DNA of 64,000 bases. Source: Pseudomonas umsongensis (lineage in GTDB: Bacteria > Pseudomonadota > Gammaproteobacteria > Pseudomonadales > Pseudomonadaceae). Below are positions 27,647-40,236 of this stretch, piece after piece. The notes under the pieces were generated by a model that was given only the letters and a program-made list of their open reading frames with translations, was not told the origin of the DNA and did not search any database. The stretch covers positions 1,674,001 to 1,738,000 of the forward strand of contig NZ_NIWU01000001.1 of NCBI RefSeq assembly GCF_002236105.1, in the 5' to 3' direction. Positions within the stretch are counted from its first letter, which is position 1. Every line of letters begins with the position of its first letter. The position numbers and the translations under genes were made by a program.

Positions 27647-27886
27647 GGCAGTGCTCTCGATGAGATTTGGACAGCCCGATATAACCCCACTGATGTATCT
27701 GCAATGTGTCCGCTTCCCGGCCAATTGTATTTTCATGTATTCAAGCCCCCGCGACCTTTTGGCGCATGACCGGCTGGCCATCGATTGACCGCCAACGGGC
27801 AACAGTTTGTTAACATCCCTGCGCTTTTTTTCGCCTGATCCGTCAGGCACTGTGTTTTCTCTGTTGCACACAGGAAGCTTTTTTCC

Positions 27887-28492
27887 ATGAGTACGTTGTA
27901 TTCCCGCCGCACAGTCCTGCAAGGCATGAGCCTGTTGAGCCTCGGCCTGCTCGCCGGCTGCGATGACAGCAGCAAGCTGTCGTTCAAGTACGGCAAGGAC
28001 CTGAGCGACAAGATCATGGGCCGCTCCTTCAAGCTCAAGGACACCGAGGGCGAAACCCGGATGCTCGGCAGCTACCAGGGCATGATGCCGATGATCTTCT
28101 TCGGCTTCACCCAATGCCCCGCAGTCTGCCCGACTACGCTGGCCCGCGCCGCCCAGGCGAAAAAACTGATGGGCCGCGATGGCGAGCGCCTGCAAGTGAT
28201 CTTCATCACCCTGGACCCTGAGCGCGATACACCCGAGTTGCTCGACAAATACGTAAAGGCCTTCGACCCGAGTTTCGAGGCGCTGTACGGCACCCTGGAA
28301 GAAACCGCCGCCACCGCCAAGGAGTTCGGCGTATTCTTCGAGAAAGTCCCAAGCGGCGATACCTACACCCTGTCCCATACCGCGACCAGCTTCGTGTTCG
28401 ACTCCCGTGGCAATTTGCGCCTCGGCCTGTCCGCGTCCCTTACCGCTCAAGAGTGCGCAGAAGACCTGCTCACCGTCATGGAGGTTTGCTGA
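27887..28492 (+). CDS. SCO1/SenC family copper protein (lipoprotein)
   Basis: A 201-residue thioredoxin-fold protein with a lipoprotein signal (LLSLGLLAGC, Cys25). Copper-binding Cys77 and Cys81 lie in FTQCPAVCPTTL, and the distal His lies in YTLSHTATSFVFD. SCO proteins deliver copper to the CuA site of cytochrome c oxidase or act as thiol reductases. The stop overlaps the start of the PCuAC gene by one base (TGATG), so the two work together. Confidence 0.92.
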   Translation: MSTLYSRRTVLQGMSLLSLGLLAGCDDSSKLSFKYGKDLSDKIMGRSFKLKDTEGETRMLGSYQGMMPMIFFGFTQCPAVCPTTLARAAQAKKLMGRDGERLQVIFITLDPERDTPELLDKYVKAFDPSFEALYGTLEETAATAKEFGVFFEKVPSGDTYTLSHTATSFVFDSRGNLRLGLSASLTAQECAEDLLTVMEVC

Positions 28493-28980
28493 TGACTTCG
28501 TTTTGCGCACCACGTATCAAGCAGCTTGTACTGGGAATGGCCCTGATCGGCATGGCGTGGCAGGTGTCCGCGCAAACCCGGGTCAGCGATGCCTGGGTCA
28601 GGGCGACGGTGGCCGGTCAGCCTTCGAGCGGCGCCTTCATGACCTTGCAGGCCGACAGCGACAGCAAGCTGCTCAGCGTGCAATCGCCCGTGGCGAAGAC
28701 GGTGCAGGTTCACCAGTCGAGCATGAAGGACGATGTGATGAGCATGCAGCAGGTCGAGTCCGTGGCATTGCCGGCCGGCAAGCCGGTGAGCTTCGATCCC
28801 CATGGCTACCACGTCATGCTCATGGACCTGACGGGCCAGATCAAGGAAGGCGATAGCGTGCCACTGACCCTGACCGTGGAAAACGCCAAGGGCGAGAAAG
28901 AAACGATCCAGGTGAGCGCGCCGGCAAAGGCACTGAATACGATGGATCATGGCAATATGGATCACAGCAAGATGCATTGA
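28492..28980 (+). CDS. Periplasmic copper chaperone PCu(A)C
   Basis: 162 residues with a signal peptide (LVLGMALIGMAWQVSAQ) and the PCuAC fold. The copper motif H-x(n)-M..H-x-M is visible as VQVHQSSMKDDVMSM and FDPHGYHVMLM. A Met/His-rich tail (MDHGNMDHSKMH) could carry extra copper. The ATG at 28492 has GGAGG 7 bases upstream. In known systems PCuAC and SCO cooperate to load CuA of cytochrome oxidase. Confidence 0.92.
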   Translation: MTSFCAPRIKQLVLGMALIGMAWQVSAQTRVSDAWVRATVAGQPSSGAFMTLQADSDSKLLSVQSPVAKTVQVHQSSMKDDVMSMQQVESVALPAGKPVSFDPHGYHVMLMDLTGQIKEGDSVPLTLTVENAKGEKETIQVSAPAKALNTMDHGNMDHSKMH

Positions 28981-29033
28981 GGGTCTGACGGCCTCCGCCA
29001 TGGAGGCCGCTCTTTGATGGGAGGTGCGTACTG

Positions 29034-29540
29034 ATGACGACGAACACCGAAACCGCCATCCTCGCTGGCGGCTGCTTCTGGGGCATGCAGGATTTGTTTC
29101 GACGCTACCCGGGGGTGATCTCCACGCGTGTCGGTTACTCGGGGGGCGATGTACCCAATGCCACCTATCGCAACCATGGCACCCACGCCGAAGCGATCGA
29201 AATCGTCTTCGACCCGGAGCAGATCAGCTATCGCCAGATCCTCGAGTTTTTCTTCCAGATCCATGACCCGAGCACCAGAAACCGCCAGGGCAATGACTTG
29301 GGGACGAGCTATCGTTCGGCACTCTTTTACCTGGATGACGAGCAGAAACGCATCGCCGAAGACACCGTGGCCGACGTTGACGCCTCCGGCCTCTGGCCCG
29401 GCAAGGTGGTCACGGAAATAGCCCCCGCCGGGCCGTTCTGGGAAGCGGAGCCCGAGCATCAGGATTACCTCGAGCATTACCCCAACGGTTACACCTGCCA
29501 CTTCATACGACCGAACTGGACACTGCCCAGACGTAAATAA
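29034..29540 (+). CDS. msrA: Peptide methionine sulfoxide reductase MsrA
   Basis: A 168-residue enzyme reducing methionine-S-sulfoxide. Catalytic Cys14 is in AGGCFWGMQ, with [12 protein letters not shown] and [19 protein letters not shown] matching MsrA. It has no signal peptide. At 168 residues it is the short type, and the C-terminal resolving-cysteine pair of long MsrA is absent (one late Cys in YTCHFIRP). GGGAGGT precedes the ATG. It lies just after the copper chaperone genes and near katG, an oxidative-stress neighbourhood. Confidence 0.93.
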   Translation: MTTNTETAILAGGCFWGMQDLFRRYPGVISTRVGYSGGDVPNATYRNHGTHAEAIEIVFDPEQISYRQILEFFFQIHDPSTRNRQGNDLGTSYRSALFYLDDEQKRIAEDTVADVDASGLWPGKVVTEIAPAGPFWEAEPEHQDYLEHYPNGYTCHFIRPNWTLPRRK

Positions 29541-29544
29541 TGAA

Positions 29545-30084
29545 TCAAGACAGATAACTGCGTTGTACGCAGACCCGTCGATCAATGGCCTGGCGCAACC
29601 GTTCACTGTGTTCATCCCACACTTGGGGATCGACTTTGGGTGAACGCATCAGCTCCAGCATGGCCGACTGTGCCGCCGTGTATTCGGCCTGGGCATCGTC
29701 GGCCATGATTTTCAAGCGCTCGTACTTGCTCATCTCCAGACGACGCAAGGCCAATACCGTTTCGTCAGTGATGACCGTGCTCAAGGTCAATTGTGCTCGA
29801 TGGGGCGCGATGAACGGCTGGGTCTCCAGGAGAATCGCCCTGGCCCGCTGACCACCCCACTGCAGCGCCAGCGCAAACGGCTCGCGCAGGCTGCGGTCAT
29901 GAAATTCTTCGCAAATCGATGAACCATTGGCGGCGTAGATCCCGATGAATACCTGGGTCATGCCCTGCAGGGTAATGCGCGCCTGGACCTCGATTTGCCT
30001 GCCGTCGCCCAGTACGTCTTCGTAGCTTTTGACGGGCAGGCGTTTATTGAGCCAAAGCCAGAATTGTGCGCCTCTATGTCGCAT
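29545..30084 (-). CDS. Hypothetical protein, 179 aa
   Basis: Start ATG at 30084 with GGGAGGG 6-8 bases upstream; a longer frame to 30513 has no site and reads as non-coding. The protein opens MRHRGAQFWLWLNKRLPVKSYED. A beta-rich middle (ITLQGMTQVFIGIYAANGSSICEEFHD) precedes a helical, charged C-terminal part (ALRRLEMSKYERLKIMADDAQAEY). It has no signal peptide or membrane span. I do not recognise the family. It is divergent from katG and ends 4 bases from msrA. Confidence 0.65.
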   Translation of the reverse strand: MRHRGAQFWLWLNKRLPVKSYEDVLGDGRQIEVQARITLQGMTQVFIGIYAANGSSICEEFHDRSLREPFALALQWGGQRARAILLETQPFIAPHRAQLTLSTVITDETVLALRRLEMSKYERLKIMADDAQAEYTAAQSAMLELMRSPKVDPQVWDEHSERLRQAIDRRVCVQRSYLS

Positions 30085-32829
<2,745 letters not shown>

Positions 32830-32851
32830 GCGGACTCGCCGGGTGAGTTGA

Positions 32852-32879
32852 CGAGCGCGCAGCCTCGGCTGCGCGCTCG
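32852..32879. terminator. GC-rich hairpin between katG and the U32 gene
   Basis: CGAGCGCGCAGCC and GGCTGCGCGCTCG, a 13-bp perfect stem with a 2-base spacer, lie between convergent stops. There is no T-run, so termination is inferred from position. Confidence 0.6.
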
Positions 32880-32887
32880 CCGATCAC

Positions 32888-34885
32888 TCAGTGGGGCGCG
32901 CGATGGATGGTCTTGAGCAGGTCTTCGGGGCTGATGTGCCCGACGACCTGTTGCACGCTGCCCGGTTGCGGCAGATCGAGGATATGCCCCTTCATCTTGC
33001 CGATCACGTGCATCTCGCACGGCTTGCAGTCGAATTTCAACGTCAGCACTTCGTCGCCGTGGATCAACTGCATCGGGGCGACCTTGGTGCGCACGCCCGT
33101 CACGCCCTTGGCCTGCTTGGGGCACAGGTTGAAGGAGAACCGCAGGCAGTGCTTGGTGATCATCACCGGGACTTCGCCGGTTTCTTCATGGGCCTCGTAG
33201 GCCGCATCGATCAGCTTGACCCCGTGACGGTGATAGAAGTCGCGGGCCTTCTGGTTGTAGACGTTGGCCAGGAACGACAGGTGCGACTCCGGATACACCG
33301 GCGGCGGGCTGGTCTCGGCCTTGCGGCCACCCCGTGGATGGGCCTGGATGCGTGCATCGGTCAACACCTCGATCACTTCGCGACGCAAGGCCTTGAGCTG
33401 CGAGTTGGGAATGAAGTACGCCTGCGGTGCATCCAGCTTGATGTCGGTGGCGTGGTATTCGGTGGTGCCCAATTGACCCAGCAGGTCATGCAGTTGCTCA
33501 AGGGCCTGCTGCGGCTTGTTGGCCACACCGAATGGCCCGTCCAGGGCAACGCTGGCGCTGACGCCCTCTTCGCTGGTGGCGGTCAGTTCCAGGCGTTCCT
33601 CGCGCAAGCGGGCGACCCAGGACAGACCGATCCGGCGCTCGGCCGAGGTTTTTTGCAGCGCTTGGGCCCAGTTGTGATCCAGGTTGCGACTCAGCGGGTG
33701 ATTCGGGCGCAACTGGTGCAAGCCCTTGGGCATCTCGTTGGGCTCGACGCGGTAGCGATAGCGCTTCTCGCCGTCTTCTTCGAACTCGCCTTTAGCTTCT
33801 GCGATGTTGGTCCGCCAACCCACCACTTCACGCTTGACCAGTACGTTGAGGCCGTCACCGTTGGACAGCGGCTCGTGGGTGACCACCAGCAGATCGCGCT
33901 TGCCGACTTTTTCCACCACGCCCACGGGCAGGCCGGTGAAGGTCGGCGAGTCGAACGCGCCGATGTCGATCTTGCGTTCGCTGACGAAGTAGTCGGTACT
34001 GCCTCGGTGGAAGGTCTTGTCCGGATCGGGCAGGAAGAAATGCGCGGTGCGGCCGCTGGACGCGCGGGCCAGGTCCGGACGGTCTTCGAGCACGGCGTCC
34101 AGGCGCTGGCGGTAGTAGGCGGTGATGTTCTTCACGTAGCCCATGTCCTTGTAACGCCCTTCGATCTTGAACGAGCGCACGCCAGCTTCCACCAGTGCAC
34201 GAATGTTGGCGCTCTGGTTGTTGTCCTTCATGGACAGCAGGTGTTTCTCGTAGGCGATCACCCCGCCCTTCTCGTCCTTGAGGGTGTACGGCAGGCGGCA
34301 GGCCTGGGAGCAGTCACCGCGGTTGGCGCTGCGGCCGGTCTGCGCGTGGGAAATATTGCACTGGCCGGAAAACGCCACGCACAACGCACCGTGGATAAAG
34401 AACTCGATCGCCGCCTCTGTTTCATCGGCAATGGCGCGGATCTCTTGCAGGTTCAGCTCGCGGGCCAGTACCAGTTGCGAAAAGCCGGCCTGGTCGAGGA
34501 ACTTCGCCCGCTCCAGGGTACGGATATCGGTCTGGGTGCTGGCGTGCAGCTCGATCGGCGGGATGTCCAGCTCCATCACACCCAGGTCCTGGACGATCAG
34601 CGCGTCGACACCGGCGTCGTACAGTTGATGGATCAACTGGCGGGCCGGCTCCAGCTCGTTGTCGTGCAGGATCGTATTGATCGTGGTGAACACCCGGGCG
34701 TGGTAGCGATGGGCGAACTCCACCAGCGCGGCGATATCGCTCACCTCGTTGCAGGCGTTGTGGCGCGCGCCGAAACTCGGGCCACCGAGGTAAACGGCAT
34801 CGGCGCCATGCAGGATCGCCTCACGGGCGATGGCCACGTCACGGGCGGGGCTGAGCAATTCCAGGTGATGTTTGGGCAGGGACAT
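32888..34885 (-). CDS. U32 family protein, RlhA-like 23S rRNA hydroxylation factor
   Basis: A 665-residue U32 protein. The N-terminal barrel starts LELLSPARDVAIAREAILHGADAVYLGG. The cysteine cluster HGALCVAFSGQCNISHAQTGRSANRGDCSQACRLPY and late Cys (KHCLRFSFNLCPKQA, KFDCKPCEMHVIG) match the Fe-S-type U32 pattern. Its length fits RlhA (YdcP, about 650), which makes 5-hydroxycytidine at position 2501 of 23S rRNA, rather than the shorter TrhP/TrhO-type tRNA proteins (about 450). The protease label given to U32 members is historic. Confidence 0.82.
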   Translation of the reverse strand: MSLPKHHLELLSPARDVAIAREAILHGADAVYLGGPSFGARHNACNEVSDIAALVEFAHRYHARVFTTINTILHDNELEPARQLIHQLYDAGVDALIVQDLGVMELDIPPIELHASTQTDIRTLERAKFLDQAGFSQLVLARELNLQEIRAIADETEAAIEFFIHGALCVAFSGQCNISHAQTGRSANRGDCSQACRLPYTLKDEKGGVIAYEKHLLSMKDNNQSANIRALVEAGVRSFKIEGRYKDMGYVKNITAYYRQRLDAVLEDRPDLARASSGRTAHFFLPDPDKTFHRGSTDYFVSERKIDIGAFDSPTFTGLPVGVVEKVGKRDLLVVTHEPLSNGDGLNVLVKREVVGWRTNIAEAKGEFEEDGEKRYRYRVEPNEMPKGLHQLRPNHPLSRNLDHNWAQALQKTSAERRIGLSWVARLREERLELTATSEEGVSASVALDGPFGVANKPQQALEQLHDLLGQLGTTEYHATDIKLDAPQAYFIPNSQLKALRREVIEVLTDARIQAHPRGGRKAETSPPPVYPESHLSFLANVYNQKARDFYHRHGVKLIDAAYEAHEETGEVPVMITKHCLRFSFNLCPKQAKGVTGVRTKVAPMQLIHGDEVLTLKFDCKPCEMHVIGKMKGHILDLPQPGSVQQVVGHISPEDLLKTIHRAPH

Positions 34886-35258
34886 ATATTTTTTAGTCAG
34901 GCTGTCACGGTCGAGGCGCGCATTGTAGCGGTGAAATGAGCGCGGGGCACCCGTGTACTGCCAGGTGGCTCTCGGATGTACTTGATCTACTATGCCCTAT
35001 TCTTCCGGTGTACATATCCATTCCTGCGGTAACGGCCACTTATGGTTTCGCTTTTACAGCGAGTCACTTGGAAAAACGGAACGCCGCCCGGCCTGTAGGA
35101 GCGAGCATGCTCGCGATAGTCGTCAACGATGACGCGGGGAGCCTGACTCCCCGTGGTGCCCTCAGGCTTTTCGCGAGCATGCTCGCTCCTACAGGGCCCG
35201 CCGCGATGGGCAGAACCGGAACGAAGCCTCTCGACGGGGCAAGAAAATCAAAAGCCAA

Positions 35259-35299
<41 letters not shown>

Positions 35300-35342
35300 G
35301 GCGGCCTTAAAGCCGACCTGATTCCAGGTCTGTCCGCGATGT

Positions 35343-35477
35343 GATCGTTCCCACGCTCTGCGTGGGAATGCCGCCAGGGACGCTCCGCGTTCCACTGACG
35401 ACGCAAGGCTTGAGTCCTGCGCACATGTGACGCGGAGCGTCACGGGATGCATTCCCACGCAGAGCGTGGGAACGATC
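35343..35477. repeat. REP doublet, GTTCCCACGC family
   Basis: GATCGTTCCCACGCTCTGCG / CGCAGAGCGTGGGAACGATC arms around GACGCTCCGCGTTCC and its inverse. It forms the core of composite element copy 4. Confidence 0.85.
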
Positions 35478-35866
35478 ATTGGGGGTAACCGGAAAAATCA
35501 GGTCGGCTTTAAGGCCGCCTCGCTTTGGCTTTTGATCTGGGTACCCCGTTAACCACGATGGCCGAACGCAGGCATTGCGCAGTGGGGAAACCGGCAGGAC
35601 GCCGGTTTAGCCGCGCTGGGCCAGGGATGGCCCATCGCGGCGACCCACGGAGCAATGCCGGAGTGAGGGCATGCCGAGCCTTAGCGAGGCACCGAGTGGT
35701 GGGGCAAGACCTTTTGGTTCCTTTTGGGGCGTTTGCCAAAAGGGACTCGCCGTAAGGGCGAAACCATAAGTGGCCGTTACCGCAGCAATGGATATGTACC
35801 CAATTAAACCGCGTCATCGTTCTTCGCCGGCAAGCCTGGCTCCTACAGAGCGCGCGGGGGATCAGA

Positions 35867-36247
35867 TCAGGCCTTCGCAGCCATCGCCGTAACTTCCACC
35901 CGCATGCCCTCAACCGCCAACGACGCCACGCCCACAGCCGCGCGCACGGGCCACGGCTTGGCGAAGAAGCGCTTGTAGACCTCGTTGAAGGCGGCGCGGT
36001 CGGCCATGTCGGTGAGGTAGATAGTCAAGTGCAATACGCGGTCCATGGAACTGCCGGCGCGCTCCAGGGCCACTTTCAGCGCCTGCAGGGTGCACTCGCT
36101 TTGCAGGGTGATATCGCCCAGTTCAAGGCTGCCATCGGCACGGGTCGGAATCTGGGTGGAGACCAGCATGCCGGCGAAACCGGCGACGTCGGAGGAGATG
36201 GAGTCCGCATCGGGATCGGGAACGAAGGTCAGGTCTTGGTTAGCCAT
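35867..36247 (-). CDS. RidA/YjgF family protein
   Basis: 126 residues (MANQDLTFVPDPDADS..) with VSTQIPTRADGSLELGDITLQSECTLQALKVALERAGSSMDRVLHLTIYLTDM and VRAAVGVASLAVEGMRVEVTAMA, the RidA-family end. Family members hydrolyse reactive enamine/imine intermediates of PLP enzymes. The usual Arg of true RidA (RxxVE, here RVEVTA) is partly kept. The start at 36247 is the family start; a longer frame upstream reads as non-coding. Confidence 0.88.
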   Translation of the reverse strand: MANQDLTFVPDPDADSISSDVAGFAGMLVSTQIPTRADGSLELGDITLQSECTLQALKVALERAGSSMDRVLHLTIYLTDMADRAAFNEVYKRFFAKPWPVRAAVGVASLAVEGMRVEVTAMAAKA

Positions 36248-36344
36248 GGGGGTCTCTTGTTTGAGGTGGTAAGGCGGCGGCGCAAGCATGTCAGCCGCGG
36301 CATTCATGCGGCAACGCCTGTTGCGCCGCCAGTTTACGGAACCC

Positions 36345-39155
36345 TCACGCCACCCGCTCGACTTTATCCGCGCGACGTTTCTTGGCATCAAAGTTGCCAC
36401 GCATCAATACCCAGCGCACGACCTTGTTCCAGGCATAAGCCACCACGACACCACCGACGACGGCGAAAACCACCCCGAGCAGCGGATAATCGCCGATGCG
36501 CCGGGCCACCGACAGGAACTGGAAGTGCGTCAGGTAGATATACAGTGTCGAGGAGGCAATCAATGCCATGCCCCTCGCCATCAGGCCGGGCACGGGAATG
36601 GAGCGGACCCAGATCACCAGGAGAGCGGCAGGCACGGCGATATCGATATGGCTCCAGACGTCGGCAGCGAGGGGTCCAAACCCCAGCATTGCCTGCATGT
36701 CCTGCCAACCTACCACCACGATGGCAACCAGCGTGACGATCCACTTCTGGGTAGTCGAATTGGCACTGTGAATGGCCATTCCGAGCACCATGATCGCCAG
36801 GTAATGCTGTGGCACCCGATTGAACAGCGCGCTTGCATCGAACACATAGCGACTGATCAGCACGTCAGCCACCGCCAACACGCAAGTCGCAATGACGAAA
36901 CAGCGAAACGGGTCGGCACTGATGATGTTCCTGACGCGCTCGAACGACAGGACGAACCCGATGATCAGCAGCATCTGCACCAATACTTCGATGTACCAAT
37001 AGACGAAGTTGCCGATCAGGTTCGGCGAATACCAATTGGAAATCAGCAGCAAGGATTGCCAATGCACCTTATCGAACAGCACCTGCACCAACACCGTGTA
37101 CAGGATCGTGGGCACCGCGATACTGGCAACGGACTTGACCAGCGTGCGCACGCTGCCGGACTCCTTGATGGCCTTGAATTGAAACCTTGCCAGGCTGAGC
37201 CCGGAAACCAGGAACAAGGCCATTGTTTCGCCGAACATCGGCCAATGTTCAACGACCTGGAAATGCCCCATCACAATCAACACGATGGAAACCACGCGTA
37301 AAAACACCGGCACTTCCATTGCCCGTATCGAAAACCTCGAGGCCTTGGTGTCGCTGGCCAGTTCACACAACTCGACTACCGGGATCATTTCCCATTGATC
37401 GGGCAGATGACCGATAAGCTCTTCCAGCACCATTGACGCCTGAACGAACGAGAGTGAGTCCCCGCCCAGCTCCACGAACGTCAACGCTGGATCGATGCGC
37501 GGCACTTCAAGAATTTCCGCCCATGCCTGGCTCAACTTGAGCGCCAGCGGCGACAGGTCTTGGCTGCTATTGACCGGTGCCGCCTGTTTATCGACAAGCG
37601 CTTGCAACGCCCGCTTGTCGATTTTGCCGTTCGGCGTCAGTGGAATCGCCTCCACGAACACGAACAAGGCCGGCACCATGTAGTCCGGCAACTGCTGCCC
37701 CACCTGTTCACGCAGCTCAGCCGATGCAACAGGCTTGGCGCAAACGCAACAGGCCACCAGTTTCACGTTCGAACGGTCGTTGTTGGCCAGCACCACGCAC
37801 TGTTTGATCCGCGGATGCCTTGAGATCGACGCTTCGATTTCGGCCAGCTCGATGCGATGGCCGCGAATCTTCACCTGGCTATCGCCGCGCCCGCGGAACA
37901 TGACACTGCCATCGGCCAGGTAAGTGCCCAGGTCGCCGGTCCGATAGCAGATATCACCCTCGGCATGGGTGAAGGGGTTGACCACGAATTTTTCCCGGGT
38001 GAGTGCTGCGTCGCCGTAGTACCCCAGGGACAGATACGGGCTGCGGATCAGGATTTCCCCGACCTGGCCTTCGCCGACCAATTGATTGGCTTCATTGACC
38101 AGCAACAGTTGCGCGCCCTCGATTCCTTTGCCCAGAGGGATTTTGGCATTGTCGAGCGCAGGATCGAGTTGATGGTAAGCCATCGCCTGCGGCGTTTCGG
38201 TCGTGCCGTAGAAGTTGACGCTGACGGCGTTGGGCGCGATGGCGCGTATTTGCTCGTAAAGGGTGCTGCTCAAGGCATCGCCACCCCAAAACAGATAGCG
38301 CAGCGCGTTGAACTGCAAGCCACTGATTTTCGCGCCGGTTTCAATGAGTTTGCCCAAGGGCGGCGTGAGGTGAATGACGGTGATCCCATGCTGGTGTATC
38401 CACCTCGCCAAGGCGGCTGGATCGATCACGGTCGACTGGGCCGGGATGATGACTTTTGCGCCAATGGAGAGCGGCGTGAACACATCCCTGTAGACCGGGT
38501 CGTGGCCCAGCCCCGACAGCAGGGAAAAACAACTGTCCCTGGTCAATGAGTGACGTTGGCTATGCCATTCGATGAAATGAACCAGGGGCGAGTGATGGGT
38601 GACGATGCCTTTCGGCTCACCGGTACTGCCCGAAGTGAAGGTGATATAGGCCGGGTCTCCAGGGTTTACCTCGGGCAAGGCCTTTGGCTCGACGGCGAAC
38701 GCCTTGAGCGCGTCGGTGGGCATTTCCGGTATGTCGACCACGCGTACGACGGACCCGCGTTGGGGATCTGGCTCATAGGTGGCCTCGCCGCAGACCAGGA
38801 CAAAGGTCGGCTTGAGCGCCTGGATGATCTGTTCGATGCGCGCACGGGGATAGGCCATATCGGCCACGGTGAACGTCAAGCCGGCCCGTGAGGCACCGAG
38901 CATGGCGTAGACCAGGCCGGCACAGCGACTGGAGACGATCACGACCCGATCGGATGCGCTCGCGCCCTGTTCCAGCAGAAAGCAGGCAAGGCGCTGGCTT
39001 ATCGCTTCGAGTTCGCCGTAACTGAACGTGGTGTCATGCGAAACCACCGCCACGGCATCGGGCGTTCGTCCAGCGTGCTGCAGGAAGTCCGTGAATATCG
39101 GACGTTCGACACAATACTCCAGATCCAGCGTCGGGTTTGGGCGCGCATCCTGCAT
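36345..39155 (-). CDS. Adenylation - carrier protein - membrane acyltransferase fusion
   Basis: A 936-residue protein with three parts. An adenylation domain (about 20-515) has YITFTSGSTGEPKG (170-183), NFYGTTETP, YRTGDLG and the catalytic Lys511 in TPNGKIDKR. A peptidyl carrier (about 535-605) has the phosphopantetheine Ser567 in LGGDSL. The C-terminal membrane region (about 615-925, roughly 10 helices) resembles acyltransferase family 3 and has its R-x10-H motif at Arg620/His631. The adenylation part contains FSLLSGLGHDPVYRDVFTPL, like fungal Lys2 alpha-aminoadipate enzymes; no reductase or condensation domain follows. I infer an amino-acid-type substrate activated in the cytoplasm and handed to an acceptor through the membrane part. 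It has no operon partners. Confidence 0.85.
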   Translation of the reverse strand: MQDARPNPTLDLEYCVERPIFTDFLQHAGRTPDAVAVVSHDTTFSYGELEAISQRLACFLLEQGASASDRVVIVSSRCAGLVYAMLGASRAGLTFTVADMAYPRARIEQIIQALKPTFVLVCGEATYEPDPQRGSVVRVVDIPEMPTDALKAFAVEPKALPEVNPGDPAYITFTSGSTGEPKGIVTHHSPLVHFIEWHSQRHSLTRDSCFSLLSGLGHDPVYRDVFTPLSIGAKVIIPAQSTVIDPAALARWIHQHGITVIHLTPPLGKLIETGAKISGLQFNALRYLFWGGDALSSTLYEQIRAIAPNAVSVNFYGTTETPQAMAYHQLDPALDNAKIPLGKGIEGAQLLLVNEANQLVGEGQVGEILIRSPYLSLGYYGDAALTREKFVVNPFTHAEGDICYRTGDLGTYLADGSVMFRGRGDSQVKIRGHRIELAEIEASISRHPRIKQCVVLANNDRSNVKLVACCVCAKPVASAELREQVGQQLPDYMVPALFVFVEAIPLTPNGKIDKRALQALVDKQAAPVNSSQDLSPLALKLSQAWAEILEVPRIDPALTFVELGGDSLSFVQASMVLEELIGHLPDQWEMIPVVELCELASDTKASRFSIRAMEVPVFLRVVSIVLIVMGHFQVVEHWPMFGETMALFLVSGLSLARFQFKAIKESGSVRTLVKSVASIAVPTILYTVLVQVLFDKVHWQSLLLISNWYSPNLIGNFVYWYIEVLVQMLLIIGFVLSFERVRNIISADPFRCFVIATCVLAVADVLISRYVFDASALFNRVPQHYLAIMVLGMAIHSANSTTQKWIVTLVAIVVVGWQDMQAMLGFGPLAADVWSHIDIAVPAALLVIWVRSIPVPGLMARGMALIASSTLYIYLTHFQFLSVARRIGDYPLLGVVFAVVGGVVVAYAWNKVVRWVLMRGNFDAKKRRADKVERVA

Positions 39156-39292
39156 GTTATTGGTTGACTCCCCATGGTCTGTACGACGTAGACACGACGG
39201 GACGCTCGCAAACGAGAAATTCCCCTCAAGACGCTAGCACAGCAGCCGTGGCCCGCCAGTGAGTCGACCAACATGCGCCGAGCCCTGTGCCG

Positions 39293-40105
39293 TTATCCTC
39301 GCCATTGCCGGGGACTGACCCCGGTCTTGCGACGAAAAGCCCGGGCCAGTGCCGAAGGGCTTTCATACCCGACCTCTTCGGCGATCAAGGCAATGGGCTT
39401 GCCTTCACGCAGGCGCTTTTGCGCCAGGCTAATACGCCAGCTCACCAGATAATCCACTGGGGCCTGCCCGACCACCCGTTTGAAGTGCTCGGCGAAACTG
39501 GCCCGGGACATGTTGGCCGCCACCGACAGTTCGGCCACGCTCCAGGCCTTGCCGGGCGTCTCGTGCATGAGGTTCAAGGGCCGCGCCAGGCGAGGATCGG
39601 CAAGACCGGCCATCATGCCGGGCTGCTGATTGCGACTGCTCAGGATGTGCCGCAACAACAGGATCACCACCAGCTCGAACAGCCGATCCATCACCGCCTC
39701 GCGACCGCAGGTACCGTCGAAGGCTTCGTTGAACAACCATTGCAACGTGTTGGCCAGGGCCGGGATTTCATCCAGTTTCAGCACCAGGTAATCCGGCAGC
39801 GCCGTGGCGAGGGCGTTACCCGCGCCGCCGTCGAAGTCCAGGGTCGCGCATACCAGTTGCGTATCGCCGTCCTGTGGGGCAAGCAGGCGGTGGCGATACG
39901 GCCGGGGGAAAAACATCAGCGTCGGCTCGGTGATGTGCAGCTCACGGTCATCCGCGAGCCTGAGGGACAACTCGCCCGCCTGGAGCAAATGCAAATGACC
40001 GCAGGCCTGGCGGCCATCGAACGCTGTCGTGCCGCAAAACGCACCGCTGTGAAAGGTCCCGGCATTGACACCGAAATGCGCAAGCAAGGTGGACAGGCGA
40101 TCCAT
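39293..40105 (-). CDS. AraC-family regulator with cupin-type sensor
   Basis: 270 residues. The N-terminal cupin-like domain (about 1-180; GTFHSGAFCGTTAFDGRQACGHLHLLQAGEL) matches the AraC cupin_6 group. The C-terminal AraC double HTH (about 185-265) ends YESPSALARAFRRKTGVSPRQWRG. I chose the ATG at 40105 (MDRLSTLLAHFGVNAG), the family start; an upstream ATG at 40225 would overlap the divergent promoter. It is divergent from the AhpD-like gene and is likely its regulator. Confidence 0.88.
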   Translation of the reverse strand: MDRLSTLLAHFGVNAGTFHSGAFCGTTAFDGRQACGHLHLLQAGELSLRLADDRELHITEPTLMFFPRPYRHRLLAPQDGDTQLVCATLDFDGGAGNALATALPDYLVLKLDEIPALANTLQWLFNEAFDGTCGREAVMDRLFELVVILLLRHILSSRNQQPGMMAGLADPRLARPLNLMHETPGKAWSVAELSVAANMSRASFAEHFKRVVGQAPVDYLVSWRISLAQKRLREGKPIALIAEEVGYESPSALARAFRRKTGVSPRQWRG

Positions 40106-40236
40106 GAAGGCCCCCGGCAGCAGTTCTGGACGATCTGTCGCATATCGTCGACGATTTGCACCCAATAGGCCAGCCCGAATCATTAGCATCCACTCCGTAC
40201 CCAGCGCTTGTCGCGCATCAACCACGGAGAATCACC

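Noticed and set aside
27446-28513. A 355-codon minus-strand frame
   Set aside because: Most of it is antisense to the SCO gene. Only the last 66 codons, with the YbdD family motif and ATG at 27646, are real.
36345-39155. Ordinary NRPS module or siderophore biosynthesis locus
   Set aside because: There is no condensation, thioesterase or reductase domain and no siderophore transport or MbtH-like gene nearby.
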